Assembly (NCBI GenBank): GCA_964647255.1
Contig: CAZYGI010000007.1
Coordinates: forward strand, 1 to 64,000
Direction of reading: 5' to 3'
DNA length: 64,000 nucleotides
Origin: CAWJEL01 sp964647255
Lineage (GTDB): Bacteria; Chloroflexota; Anaerolineae; CG2-30-64-16
The notes below the pieces were generated by a model that was given only the letters and a program-made list of their open reading frames with translations, ran no database searches and was not told where the DNA came from. Position 1 is the stretch's first letter. Each line of letters opens with the position of its first letter. The translations under genes and the position numbers were made by a program. This document shows positions 34,343-45,480 of this stretch, piece after piece.

Positions 34343-37242
34343 CACGCCACGATGTTTACCAGCTTCCCGCCAGCAAAGATCACTTTGCGGACGGGCTTGC
34401 CCTCCAGCCACTTCTGGATGGCCGGCCGGCCCAGCGCCAGCTCGCGGGCCTGATCCTCCGTGATGTCGGCTGGCGCATCCAGCTTGTCGCGCACCTTGCC
34501 GTTGATCTGGACGACCAGGGTGATCGTATCCGCCTTCGCCAAATCGGGATCAAAAGCCGGCCATGACTGCACGTGGATGCTGGCGTTAGCTTCGCCGTGC
34601 CGGCGCTGCCACAACTCCTCGGCGATGTGCGGCGTCTCGGGCGCCAGCAGCAGCAGCAGGCTGTCCACCGCCTCCTCCCACGCCGGTGTGCCGTAAACAG
34701 CGGTCTCTTTTGCCTTCACCAGGATGTTGTTAAACTCCATCAGGCCGGCGATGATGGTGTTGAACTTGAATTGCTCGATGTCCTCGGTCACGCGGCGGAT
34801 GGTGGCGTGCGTCATGTGCCGCAGCTCGCGGGTCTGAGCCTCCAGCTCCGCCTGCTGCCCCCCGCCTCCCGATTGCAGAGCCTCCCGGTGGGGCTCCTGC
34901 TTCCTGGCCGGCTCAACCACCACGTTCCACACGCGCTCCAGGAAGCGGCGCACGCCCTCGATGCCCTGGAAGTTCCACGGACCGCCCATGTCCCACGGTC
35001 CGATGAACATCAGATAGGCGCGCACCGCGTCCGCGCCATATTTCGCCACCCACTCGTCCGGCGCGACCACGTTGCCCTTGCTCTTGCTCATCCGGTTGCC
35101 GTCCGGCCCCAGGATGATGCCCTGGTTGAACAGCCGCAGCATTGGCTCGCGGAAGGAGACGATGCCCATATCGGCCAGCGCCTTTGTAAAGAAGCGCGTG
35201 TACAGCAGATGCATCGTTGCGTGCTCGGGCCCGCCGGTGTACAGGTCAATCGGCAGCCAATACTGCCCGACCGCCGGATCCCAAGGCGTATCGTCGCGGC
35301 GCAAGGGTTGCCCAGCCTTCCAGTAGGGGGTCACGTAGGCATAGTTATACCATGACGAACACATGAAAGTGTCCATCGTGTCGGTCTCGCGCGTGGCTGC
35401 GCCGCCGCACTTGGGACACGTCGTGTGCAGAAAGCTCTCGTGGAACTTCAACGCGTTCTCGCCGCTGGCCGGCACCGCGGCATCCGTCGGCAGGACGACC
35501 GGCAGATCCTCATAGGGCACCGGCACGATGCCGCACGCGTCGCAGTAGATCATCGGGATCGGCGCGCCCCAGTAGCGCTGCCGGCTGATCAGCCAGTCGC
35601 GCAGGCGGTAGTTAACCGCGGTCTTGCCGATGCCGCGGCTTTCCAGCCACGCGGACACCTGCCGCTTCGCCGTGTCGCCTGGCGTGCCTGTGAACGCGGC
35701 CGAGTTGATCATTGTGCCGTAGTCCGAATGATACAGCACATCGCGGTACCACTCAACCGCCCACCACATCTCCATCGTCGTGCGGAAGCGGCGCATATAG
35801 TCATAGCCGGCCTGGCAGCGGGCCATGATCGCCGCGTCACTGGCCGCCGAATCCAGGCGCAGCCGGGCGTCCGAGAACACCACCAGCCACCCGCGACCGA
35901 CGATGTCGGCCCAATGGCCCGGCTCCAGATGCTCCTGCAGCAGTCCGGTATAGATCGAGACCTGGGCGTCGCCGTCCAGCGTCACTGCGTAGAACCGGCC
36001 GCGGTCCGGGATCGTGATGTAGTGCCACGCCAGGCCGGCGCGGGTCAGCTCACCGCCGAAATCGCCCGCCACCGAGCGCTCCCAAACGGCGCTCTTGGCG
36101 ATGCGATCGTTCCGCTCGATCACCGGGATGATCGGCAGCCCGAACTTCAGCGCAAACGCGAAGTCGCGGTCGTCGTGGCTGGGCACGGCCATGATCGCAC
36201 CGGTGCCGTAGCCCATCATCACGTAGTCGGCGATCCAGATCGGGATGCGCTCATCGTTCACCGGATTGATCGCGTACGCGCCGATGGGCACGCCGGTCTT
36301 TTCCTTTTCGGTGGACGCGCGCTCAATCTCGCTCTGGCGGCTGGCCTGGGCCTTGTACGCCTCGACTGCGCTGCGCTGCTCCGGCGCCGTCAGCCGATCC
36401 ACCAGCGGATGCTCAGGCGCCAGCACCATGAAGGTCGCACCCCACAGGGTGTCGGGACGGGTGGTGAAGACAGTGATCAGCGGCCAGTCGTCAGTCGTCA
36501 GGTCATCAGCAGCGGGTGTCCTCTGCCCCCTGTCCACTGGGAACTGTACTTCGGCGCCCTCGCTGCGGCCGATCCAGTTGGTCTGCATGGTGCGGATGCG
36601 TTCCGGCCACTCGATGCCGGTGAAGTCCAGCAGCTCATCGGCATACTGCGTGATCTTGAAGAACCACTGGTTCAGCTCTTTCTTGATCACCGGCGTGCCG
36701 CACCGCTCGCAATGCTTGTCCTCGCCCCACACCTGCTCGCGCGCCAGCGTCGTGTTGCAGGTCGGGCAGAAGTCCACGGGCGCGAATTTGCGATAGGCCA
36801 GCCCGTGCTCATACAGCTTCAGGAAGAACCACTCCGTCCAGACATAGTAGCGCGGATCACAGGTCACGGCCTCGCGGTCCCAGGCCCACATCGCGCCCAT
36901 GCTGCGCAGTTGCCCGCGCATCCGCTCGATGTTTGCCATGGTCCACGTGTAGGGATGGACGCCGCGCCGGATCGCCGCGTTTTCGGCCGGCAGGCCGAAG
37001 GCGTCGAAGCCGATTGGGAAGAAGACGTTGTAACCCTTCATCCGGCGGTAGCGCGCGGCGGCATCGGATGGAGTCATAGCATACCAATGCCCGATGTGCA
37101 GCTCGCCCGAAGGGTAGGGCAACATCGTCAGGAAGTAAAACTTGGGGTGCTTCGAATCTTCGTGCGTAGCGTACAGCCCGCTATCAGCCCAATGCTTCTG
37201 CCACTTCGTTTCGAACTCTTGCGGAATGTATTTGTCTGCCAT
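34342..37242 (-). CDS. leuS: Leucyl-tRNA synthetase
   Basis: Class I synthetase of 966 residues that charges tRNA-Leu. FYFLTMLPYPSGELHIGHWYA holds the HIGH-like motif HIGH, and RMSKSKGN is the KMSKS-like loop. The CP1 editing domain begins near FTTRPDTLWGATF and includes GTGAIMAVPSHDDRDFAF. An extra segment of about 13 residues lies just before FTTRPD (DRGQRTPAADDLTTDDWPL), encoded by a heptamer repeat. The start MADKYIPQEF is chosen for its CGGAG site and because the T-box terminator ends just upstream. Confidence 0.96.
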   Translation of the reverse strand: MADKYIPQEFETKWQKHWADSGLYATHEDSKHPKFYFLTMLPYPSGELHIGHWYAMTPSDAAARYRRMKGYNVFFPIGFDAFGLPAENAAIRRGVHPYTWTMANIERMRGQLRSMGAMWAWDREAVTCDPRYYVWTEWFFLKLYEHGLAYRKFAPVDFCPTCNTTLAREQVWGEDKHCERCGTPVIKKELNQWFFKITQYADELLDFTGIEWPERIRTMQTNWIGRSEGAEVQFPVDRGQRTPAADDLTTDDWPLITVFTTRPDTLWGATFMVLAPEHPLVDRLTAPEQRSAVEAYKAQASRQSEIERASTEKEKTGVPIGAYAINPVNDERIPIWIADYVMMGYGTGAIMAVPSHDDRDFAFALKFGLPIIPVIERNDRIAKSAVWERSVAGDFGGELTRAGLAWHYITIPDRGRFYAVTLDGDAQVSIYTGLLQEHLEPGHWADIVGRGWLVVFSDARLRLDSAASDAAIMARCQAGYDYMRRFRTTMEMWWAVEWYRDVLYHSDYGTMINSAAFTGTPGDTAKRQVSAWLESRGIGKTAVNYRLRDWLISRQRYWGAPIPMIYCDACGIVPVPYEDLPVVLPTDAAVPASGENALKFHESFLHTTCPKCGGAATRETDTMDTFMCSSWYNYAYVTPYWKAGQPLRRDDTPWDPAVGQYWLPIDLYTGGPEHATMHLLYTRFFTKALADMGIVSFREPMLRLFNQGIILGPDGNRMSKSKGNVVAPDEWVAKYGADAVRAYLMFIGPWDMGGPWNFQGIEGVRRFLERVWNVVVEPARKQEPHREALQSGGGGQQAELEAQTRELRHMTHATIRRVTEDIEQFKFNTIIAGLMEFNNILVKAKETAVYGTPAWEEAVDSLLLLLAPETPHIAEELWQRRHGEANASIHVQSWPAFDPDLAKADTITLVVQINGKVRDKLDAPADITEDQARELALGRPAIQKWLEGKPVRKVIFAGGKLVNIVA

Positions 37243-37261
37243 GATGTGCAACTCCGGACGA

Positions 37262-37562
<301 letters not shown>

Positions 37563-37593
37563 TCATCGCCGGCTATTTAGTTGGCGCTCCAGG

Positions 37594-37666
37594 TGGAGCT
37601 GAGGGGACTCGAACCCCTTGCCTCTACAGTGCGATTGTAGCGCTCTCCCAGCTGAGCTACAGCCCC
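37594..37666 (-). tRNA. tRNA-Ala (anticodon CGC)
   Basis: Complete cloverleaf on the minus strand: acceptor GGGGCTG/CAGCTCC, anticodon stem CTACA/TGTAG with loop ATCGCAC, T arm with GGTTCGAGTCC, A73; CCA not encoded. It differs from the other tRNA-Ala mainly in the anticodon arm. It starts about 14 bp after the -10 box of the shared promoter. Confidence 0.95.
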
Positions 37667-37679
37667 AGGACGAGAACAA

Positions 37680-37708
37680 AGTATATCCAGGATGAGGGTT
37701 GGTGTCAA
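37680..37708 (-). promoter_or_regulatory. Promoter for tRNA-Ala(CGC), T-box leader, tRNA-Ala(GGC) and leuS
   Basis: Minus-strand -35 TTGACA (37703-37708), 17-bp spacer, -10 TATACT (37680-37685). No comparable promoter is evident between the first tRNA and stem I, so one transcript probably covers all four units. Confidence 0.8.
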
Positions 37709-37791
37709 ATTCCCGGCCCGGCGCGGCAGCACCCCTGAGCTGCGGCCTCGGTCGTTCAGGCGCCTTGAGCCATTTGGAGGTGCTAGCGCGT

Positions 37792-37820
37792 TTGACAGAC
37801 CCAGGAGCGAGAAGTAAGAT
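37792..37820 (+). promoter_or_regulatory. Promoter of the small membrane protein gene
   Basis: -35 TTGACA (37792-37797), 17-bp spacer, -10 TAAGAT (37815-37820). Confidence 0.7.
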
Positions 37821-37871
37821 TGCTTCTTGCCGGGTTGGGTTGCCGGTGCAAAACACTTCAAAGGAGTCGGT

Positions 37872-38300
37872 ATGGGATTTGTCCTGCAACTTCACAGCAT
37901 CTTACGCTGGATCCTGTTGGCCGCTGCGCTAGTTGTGACGGTCAAGGCATTGATCGGCTGGTTGGGCAAGCAGAAGTTCACCCGCCTCGATGACCAGCTC
38001 GGCATGGGCTATACGATGGTCGTTGATGTGCAAGTCCTCGTCGGGCTGATCATCTGGCTCTTCGGGACGACCGGACTAAAGCAGCTCGCCTCGGCCATGA
38101 GCAATCCGTATGCGCGCTTCATTGCGCTGGAACACGTCTTCCTGATGTTGATCGCCCTGGCCTTTGCGCACATCGGGCGTACGCGTACGAAGAAAGCGGC
38201 CGGCGATGCGGCGAAGCACCGCGCGGCCTTCATCTTCTATCTACTCAGCTTCGTCTTCATCGTGCTGATCTTTCTGCTGCAGATGATGCTGACGAAATAG
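37872..38300 (+). CDS. Small four-helix membrane protein, unknown function
   Basis: 142 residues with four hydrophobic segments: SILRWILLAAALVVTVKALI, VVDVQVLVGLIIWLFG, FIALEHVFLMLIALAFAHIG and FIFYLLSFVFIVLIFLLQMM. Histidines occur in the first and third helices (LQLHSILRW, ALEHVF, FAHIGR), so haem or metal binding is possible but unproven. ATG preceded by AAGGAG. It stands 30 bp before an acyltransferase gene; a decayed second copy precedes the second acyltransferase (39225-39293), so the two genes form an old cassette. Confidence 0.8.
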   Translation: MGFVLQLHSILRWILLAAALVVTVKALIGWLGKQKFTRLDDQLGMGYTMVVDVQVLVGLIIWLFGTTGLKQLASAMSNPYARFIALEHVFLMLIALAFAHIGRTRTKKAAGDAAKHRAAFIFYLLSFVFIVLIFLLQMMLTK

Positions 38301-38330
38301 CCGCGGGAAGAAGGCCCGCTTTGGGGCGCG

Positions 38331-39209
38331 ATGGTCCTGGAAAACTACTATCTCTACCGGTTTGCCATCTGGCTGGTCACACACTTCCCGCGGGGCTTCG
38401 TCTACGCCTTTGCGGGATTTGTCGCTGAGCTCAACTTCTTCTTGAACACCCGCTCGCGGCGCGGCGTCTTCGCCAACCTGGAGCGGGTGTTACCGCCTCA
38501 CACCAGCCGCTTCCGGCGGTGGTGGCTGGCGCGCTCGATCTTCCGGAACTTCGCCTTTTCACTCGTGGACTTTCTTCGCCTCCCGACCGTTACACACGAG
38601 ACCCTGGATCAATTCCTGGCCGAAATCAAGGGGTGGGAGCATGTCAAAGCGTGCGTCGAAGCAGGCAAAGGTGGGATCCTGGTCGGAGTTCACATGGGAA
38701 GCTGGGAGCTCGGCGGCGCAGTGATTAGCCTGCTCGGCATTCCGCTGACGGTTGCCGCTCTGCCGCACAAAGACGAGCGCGTGGATGCGATCTTTCTGCG
38801 TCACCGGGAGGCCTCCGGCATCGAAGTGGCGCCGGTGGGCAGCGTCACACGGAGACTGATCACCGCCCTGAAGCATGGCCGGTTCATCGCCCTGGTTTCG
38901 GATCGCGACGTGACGGGCGCCGGGCCTGTGTTGCCTTTTTTCGGCCAGCCGACCCACGTGCCGAACGGCCACGCCCGGCTGGCGCTGAGCACCGGCGCAT
39001 GGATCATTCCCGCCACCACCTACCGCATGGCGGATCGGCGGATCGGCCTGGAATTCCGCGAGCCGATCATCGCCGACCCCGCGACCGACACCGCGGAAAG
39101 CCTTACCCAGCGCTGCCTGGCCGTACTTGAAGATTTCATCCGCGAGCACCCGGATCAGTGGCTATCATTCTTCAACCTATGGAGCAATACTGAGCTGCCG
39201 GTGGCGTAG
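38331..39209 (+). CDS. Lysophospholipid acyltransferase-like protein (LpxL/HtrB family), copy 1
   Basis: 292 residues. The family catalytic motif is HMGSWELGG (His with Glu five residues later), followed by LPHKDERVDAIFLRHREASGIEV and FIALVSDRDVTGAGPVLPFFG. The family includes LpxL/LpxM of lipid A and PatA-type mannoside acyltransferases; in an organism without evident LPS, acylation of a glycolipid is more likely. Begins 30 bp after the small membrane protein gene. A paralogue follows at 39326. Confidence 0.86.
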   Translation: MVLENYYLYRFAIWLVTHFPRGFVYAFAGFVAELNFFLNTRSRRGVFANLERVLPPHTSRFRRWWLARSIFRNFAFSLVDFLRLPTVTHETLDQFLAEIKGWEHVKACVEAGKGGILVGVHMGSWELGGAVISLLGIPLTVAALPHKDERVDAIFLRHREASGIEVAPVGSVTRRLITALKHGRFIALVSDRDVTGAGPVLPFFGQPTHVPNGHARLALSTGAWIIPATTYRMADRRIGLEFREPIIADPATDTAESLTQRCLAVLEDFIREHPDQWLSFFNLWSNTELPVA

Positions 39210-39224
39210 ACGGTTGAAGCCGGC

Positions 39225-39293
39225 AAGCCGAGGCTCACCGGCCTGGATGACCAAACCGGCATGGCCTAAACGATGATCGTTGAGGTGCAGGTT
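39225..39293 (+). pseudogene. Remnant of a second copy of the small membrane protein
   Basis: The 69-base stretch translates as KPRLTGLDDQTGMA, stop, TMIVEVQV, matching residues KQKFTRLDDQLGMGYTMVVDVQV of the 37872-38300 protein with a TAT to TAA nonsense change. Only this internal fragment survives in the spacer between the acyltransferases. Confidence 0.8.
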
Positions 39294-39325
39294 TCGCACC
39301 ACATCCCGAGTCTTGGAGGGAGCGC

Positions 39326-40151
39326 GTGGGTTTTGAGAACTACACCTTGTATCGTTTGGCTATCTGGCTGGTGGCCCGTCTGCCGCAAGGTTTCGTTTTT
39401 TTCGTGGCAGGGCTCATCGCTGAACTGAATTTCGTCTTTGGTGTTCGCTCCCGGCGTGGCATCTATGCCAATCAAATGCGCGTTTTGCCTTCGGACACCG
39501 GTCGCTTCCAGCGGTGGCGTTGCGCTCGCGCAGCCTATCGAAACTTCGTCTGCTCGATCGTTGACTTCTTCCGTATCCCGCAAATGAACCCGGAGAACCT
39601 GGGACGCTTCGTGCGGGATGTCAGCGGTTGGGAGCACATCGAGGCGGCGATAGATGCGGGCAAAGGCGGCATTTTTGTGATGGTCCATATGGGAAGTTGG
39701 GAGTTGGGCTGCGCCTACCTGGGACTGCGCGGGGTGCCATTGACCGCTGTCGCGTTGCCACACCGGGACCCGCGCATTGACCGTATCTACCTCGAAAGCC
39801 GGCAGGCCTCCGGCATAGAGGTCGTGCCGGTGGGCGGAGCATTCCGGAAGTTGCAGAATGCCGTGGAACGCGGACGATTCATCGTGCTGGCCTCGGATCG
39901 AGATGTATCGGGGCGCGGCCCACGGCTGCCGTTCTTCGGCGCGGCCACGCGGATGCCGGTGGGACATGCCGCCTTAGCACTGAACACCGGGGCCTGGATC
40001 CTGCCGATGTGCATCTATCGTCTGCCCGATGGCCGCAGCTCCATCGAGATNNNNNNNNNNNNNNNNNNNNNNNNNNNNNNNNNNNNNNNNNNNNNNNCAG
40101 TGGGCTTCGTTCTTTGACCTGTGGCATGCGACCGAGCTGCCGGTGGCGTGA
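39326..40151 (+). CDS. Lysophospholipid acyltransferase-like protein, copy 2 (interrupted by assembly gap)
   Basis: Paralogue of the preceding gene: GFENYTLYRLAIWLVARLPQG, catalytic HMGSWELGC, FIVLASDRDVSGRGPRLPFFG. After the N-run the sequence resumes with WASFFDLWHATELPVA and TGA (40149-40151), aligned with the end of copy 1. The frame before and after the 47 N does not match, and copy 1 has about 34 residues in that interval, so the gap is longer than drawn. GTG start at 39326 with GGAGGG upstream. Confidence 0.8.
40051..40097. other. Assembly gap (47 N)
   Basis: Unknown bases inside acyltransferase copy 2. Comparison with copy 1 predicts roughly 100 missing bases, not 47. Confidence 0.95.
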
Positions 40152-40205
40152 CAGGTTTTGCAGCATGGGACACGCACGGCCGCCAAACCCTACTGAATTC
40201 CTGAC

Positions 40206-41663
<1,458 letters not shown>

Positions 41664-41673
41664 ATCACTCCCG

Positions 41674-42978
41674 CTACGTCCGATAATGCCCGTTGATGCT
41701 CACATAATCATGGCTCAGATCGCACGTCCAGACCGTCGCCTGCCCGGCGCCCAGCCCCAGCGCCACCATCACCGTGATCTCCGGCCCGGCGAAGATCGCG
41801 CTGGCCGCGTCCTCCGAATACGCCAACGGCTGCCCGGCGCGCACCAACTGCAGCGCGTCCCCGCGCCCGGCCCCTGCCGCGATCCACAGATCCGCCCTGG
41901 TCGGCGCCACCGCGGCGCCGGAATAGCCCACCGCGGCCAGGATGCGGCCCCAGTTGGCATCGCCTCCGTAGAACGCGGTCTTCACCAGCGGTGAGTTGGC
42001 CACTGCCTTGGCCGCGACCCGCGCGTCGGCATTGGACGCAGCGCCTTCGATGCGCACCGTGATGAACTTCGTCGCACCCTCGCCGTCGCGCACGATCTGC
42101 TGCGCCAGGTCAGTGCAGAGCGAGGTCAGGGCTGAAGCGAAGACCGAGAGCGCGGTTGAGGTTAAGGCTGGTGATGAAAGCGTTTCATCCGCGTTCATCT
42201 GATTCGTCAGCGTCACACCGCACCCGCGGCCGCCGCGGGTGGGTGCAGGTGTCTGCGACCCATTTTCGGAGCCAGCAGTCCAGCCAGACGCGCCGTTCGC
42301 GAGCACAAGCACGGTGTCGTTCGTGGACATGTCGCCGTCCACGCTGATGCAGTTAAAGCTGACGTCCACGGCCGCGCGCAGCATCGCGGCCAGGGCCGCC
42401 GGCTCGACCGCGGCGTCGGTGACGATGACGGAGAGCATGGTCGCCATGTTCGGATGGATCATTCCGGCGCCCTTGCACATGCCGAACAGCCGCGCGCCGC
42501 CGGCCTCCCGAAATGCAACCTTGGGCCGGGTGTCGGTGGTCAGGATGGCGCGCGCCGCGGCCTCCCACCCGGCCGATGCGAGCTCACCGGCTGCCTGTCC
42601 GAGCCCGGCGGCGATCTTGTCCATCGGCAGCCGCGGCCCGATCACGCCGGTGGACATCACTGCGCAACTGCGCGGCGGCAGGCCCAGGCTGGTCTCTGCA
42701 CGGGCGGCCATCTCGGCCGCATCGGCCAGGCCGGCTTCGCCCGTGCAGGCGTTGGCGCACCCCGCGTTGATCGCCACCGCGCGCATCCCGCCCGCATTCT
42801 CCTCCAGCAGCGCGCGGTCATACAGCACCGGCGCGGCCGGGAACGCGTTTCGTGTGAAGACCGCGGCCGCGCTGCAGGGCCGCTCGCTCACAACGACCGC
42901 CAGATCGCCCGCGCCGGTCTTTTTGATCCCGGCCGCAATGCCGGAGAAGGTGAAGCCTAGTGGGAGGTGGTTGTTCAT
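41674..42978 (-). CDS. argJ: Glutamate N-acetyltransferase / amino-acid acetyltransferase (ArgJ)
   Basis: Transfers acetyl from N-acetylornithine to glutamate (and perhaps acetyl-CoA to glutamate). 434 residues; self-cleaves before the nucleophilic Thr in HPNMATML. Also present: GFTFSGIAAGIKKTG, RNAFPAAPV, and DGEGATKFITVRIEG. Between VLANGASG and the conserved LCTDLAQQIVRDGEG there are about 30 extra residues (WTAGSENG... ADETLSSP), not usual for the family. The start MNNHLPLGF has an AGGA site; longer frames run into an octamer repeat. Confidence 0.95.
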   Translation of the reverse strand: MNNHLPLGFTFSGIAAGIKKTGAGDLAVVVSERPCSAAAVFTRNAFPAAPVLYDRALLEENAGGMRAVAINAGCANACTGEAGLADAAEMAARAETSLGLPPRSCAVMSTGVIGPRLPMDKIAAGLGQAAGELASAGWEAAARAILTTDTRPKVAFREAGGARLFGMCKGAGMIHPNMATMLSVIVTDAAVEPAALAAMLRAAVDVSFNCISVDGDMSTNDTVLVLANGASGWTAGSENGSQTPAPTRGGRGCGVTLTNQMNADETLSSPALTSTALSVFASALTSLCTDLAQQIVRDGEGATKFITVRIEGAASNADARVAAKAVANSPLVKTAFYGGDANWGRILAAVGYSGAAVAPTRADLWIAAGAGRGDALQLVRAGQPLAYSEDAASAIFAGPEITVMVALGLGAGQATVWTCDLSHDYVSINGHYRT

Positions 42979-43002
42979 GAGTTCTGTCCTGGGATGGGCG
43001 AG

Positions 43003-43060
43003 GAAACCAGGAAACAAGTAGACAAGGAAACGAGTGGGCCTGCTTGTCTACTTGTCCCCT
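43003..43060. repeat. Opposed octamer arrays between argG and argJ
   Basis: GGAAACCA, GGAAACAA, GTAGACAA, GGAAACGA, then TTGTCTAC, TTGTCCCC in opposite sense. A perfect 13-bp inverted repeat, ACAAGTAGACAAG (43014-43026) with its complement (43043-43055), can form a hairpin in the mRNA between argG and argJ. Confidence 0.78.
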
Positions 43061-43069
43061 TCGCCCATA

Positions 43070-44335
<1,266 letters not shown>

Positions 44336-44360
44336 AGGTGACTCCTTAATGATATTTGCT

Positions 44361-44397
44361 GCGGGTTGCTGGGCGGCAAAGCCGTCCAGCAACCCGC
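44361..44397. repeat. Long hairpin between hom2 and argG
   Basis: GCGGGTTGCTGG (44361-44372) pairs perfectly with 44386-44397; an inner CGGC/GCCG stem closes an AAA loop. No T-run follows, so it is not a classical terminator; an RNA-stabilising or REP-like element is possible. Confidence 0.65.
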
Positions 44398-44413
44398 TCC
44401 TTAGAATTATCCG

Positions 44414-45448
44414 TTACTTGCTAACCGTCAGACTGATGACATCCCGCAGCATCGCGCCGGCGGTCGGCACGGGGCCGCGCTCGTCCACTTTGAATTGTTG
44501 CAGCCCCATGATATCGGTGTCGAAGACGATTCCCATCTCCCAGCCGCTCACTCCGGCAAGGAAATCTCCCGCGGGCAGCCACTCTGGCTCAACAGAAAGG
44601 GCGTATCGGCCGTCCGCGCCGCGTTCGGCCCGGGCGACGAGCTTGGGCGTCAGCCCACGCGCCGCACGCTCCTGAATCTCGGCCGGCGTGATCCCGGTGA
44701 TGCCAAGCACCGGCCGCACATCCGCCAAAGTAGCCGGCTGGCGCAGGATGCTGTTTGCGATGATCACCAGCTTGTTGGCGGTGTCCCAGCCCTCCACATC
44801 CAGTCCGGGATCCGCCTCGGCGATGCCGTCGAGCTGGGCCTCACGCAGCGCCTGGGCGTAATCGCCGCCCGCCGCCATCGCGGCCAGGATGGAGTTGCTC
44901 GTGGAGTTGAAGATGCCGCCAACCGAGCGGATGTCACACGCGGCCAGATCGCGCTGGCCGATATTGACCACCGGCAGCGCGCCGCAGACGGTGGCGCTGT
45001 ATCCCAAGCCGACCCCGGCCGCGTTGGCCGCAGCCTCGATCTCACCAAACGCGTGCACCAGCGGCCCCTTGTTTGCCAACACCACATCCATCCCGCGGCC
45101 GATGGCAAGGCGGACGCAGGTCAAGCCGGGTTGTCCTGTCTTGAGATTCACCGCCGAGGCCTCGAGCAACAAATCCGCCTCGACCGCCGCCACCATCTCA
45201 GGCGCGGACATCCCGGGCGTGCAGCCGGGATAAGTCAGCAGCGGTTTGCCAGCGCTCTTGTGTGCGCGCAAAGCGGCAGGGTTCAGCCCGGCGGGATTCA
45301 GCGCCGCGGACGATGAATCCGCAACGCCGGTGAGGACCAGCTCCAGGCCGTGGCGATCCCGCAGCAGATCAGCCTTTGTCAGCATCAAATCGAGGAAGGC
45401 TCGTCCAACATTGCCGAGCCCAACCAGGGCAAGCCGAACCGTACGCAT
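44414..45448 (-). CDS. Homoserine dehydrogenase-like protein (second copy, in arginine operon)
   Basis: 344 residues: ALVGLGNVGRAFLDLML nucleotide loop, LLEASAVNLKTGQ, ANKGPLVHAFGEI, YSATVCGALPVVNIG, GIFNSTSNSILAAM and AEADPGLDVEGWDTANKLVIIANS, the last being the homoserine dehydrogenase signature region. It differs clearly from the hom at 8139-9206 and has no ACT domain. It lies between argG and the acetyltransferase gene inside the arginine operon, an unusual place. It may have another substrate (an aspartate- or glutamate-semialdehyde-like compound). The start at 45446-45448 is chosen for a CGGAG site. Confidence 0.85.
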   Translation of the reverse strand: MRTVRLALVGLGNVGRAFLDLMLTKADLLRDRHGLELVLTGVADSSSAALNPAGLNPAALRAHKSAGKPLLTYPGCTPGMSAPEMVAAVEADLLLEASAVNLKTGQPGLTCVRLAIGRGMDVVLANKGPLVHAFGEIEAAANAAGVGLGYSATVCGALPVVNIGQRDLAACDIRSVGGIFNSTSNSILAAMAAGGDYAQALREAQLDGIAEADPGLDVEGWDTANKLVIIANSILRQPATLADVRPVLGITGITPAEIQERAARGLTPKLVARAERGADGRYALSVEPEWLPAGDFLAGVSGWEMGIVFDTDIMGLQQFKVDERGPVPTAGAMLRDVISLTVSK

Positions 45449-45480
45449 CTTGTTCACTCCGTTTCGTGCTTCGTTTAGCT

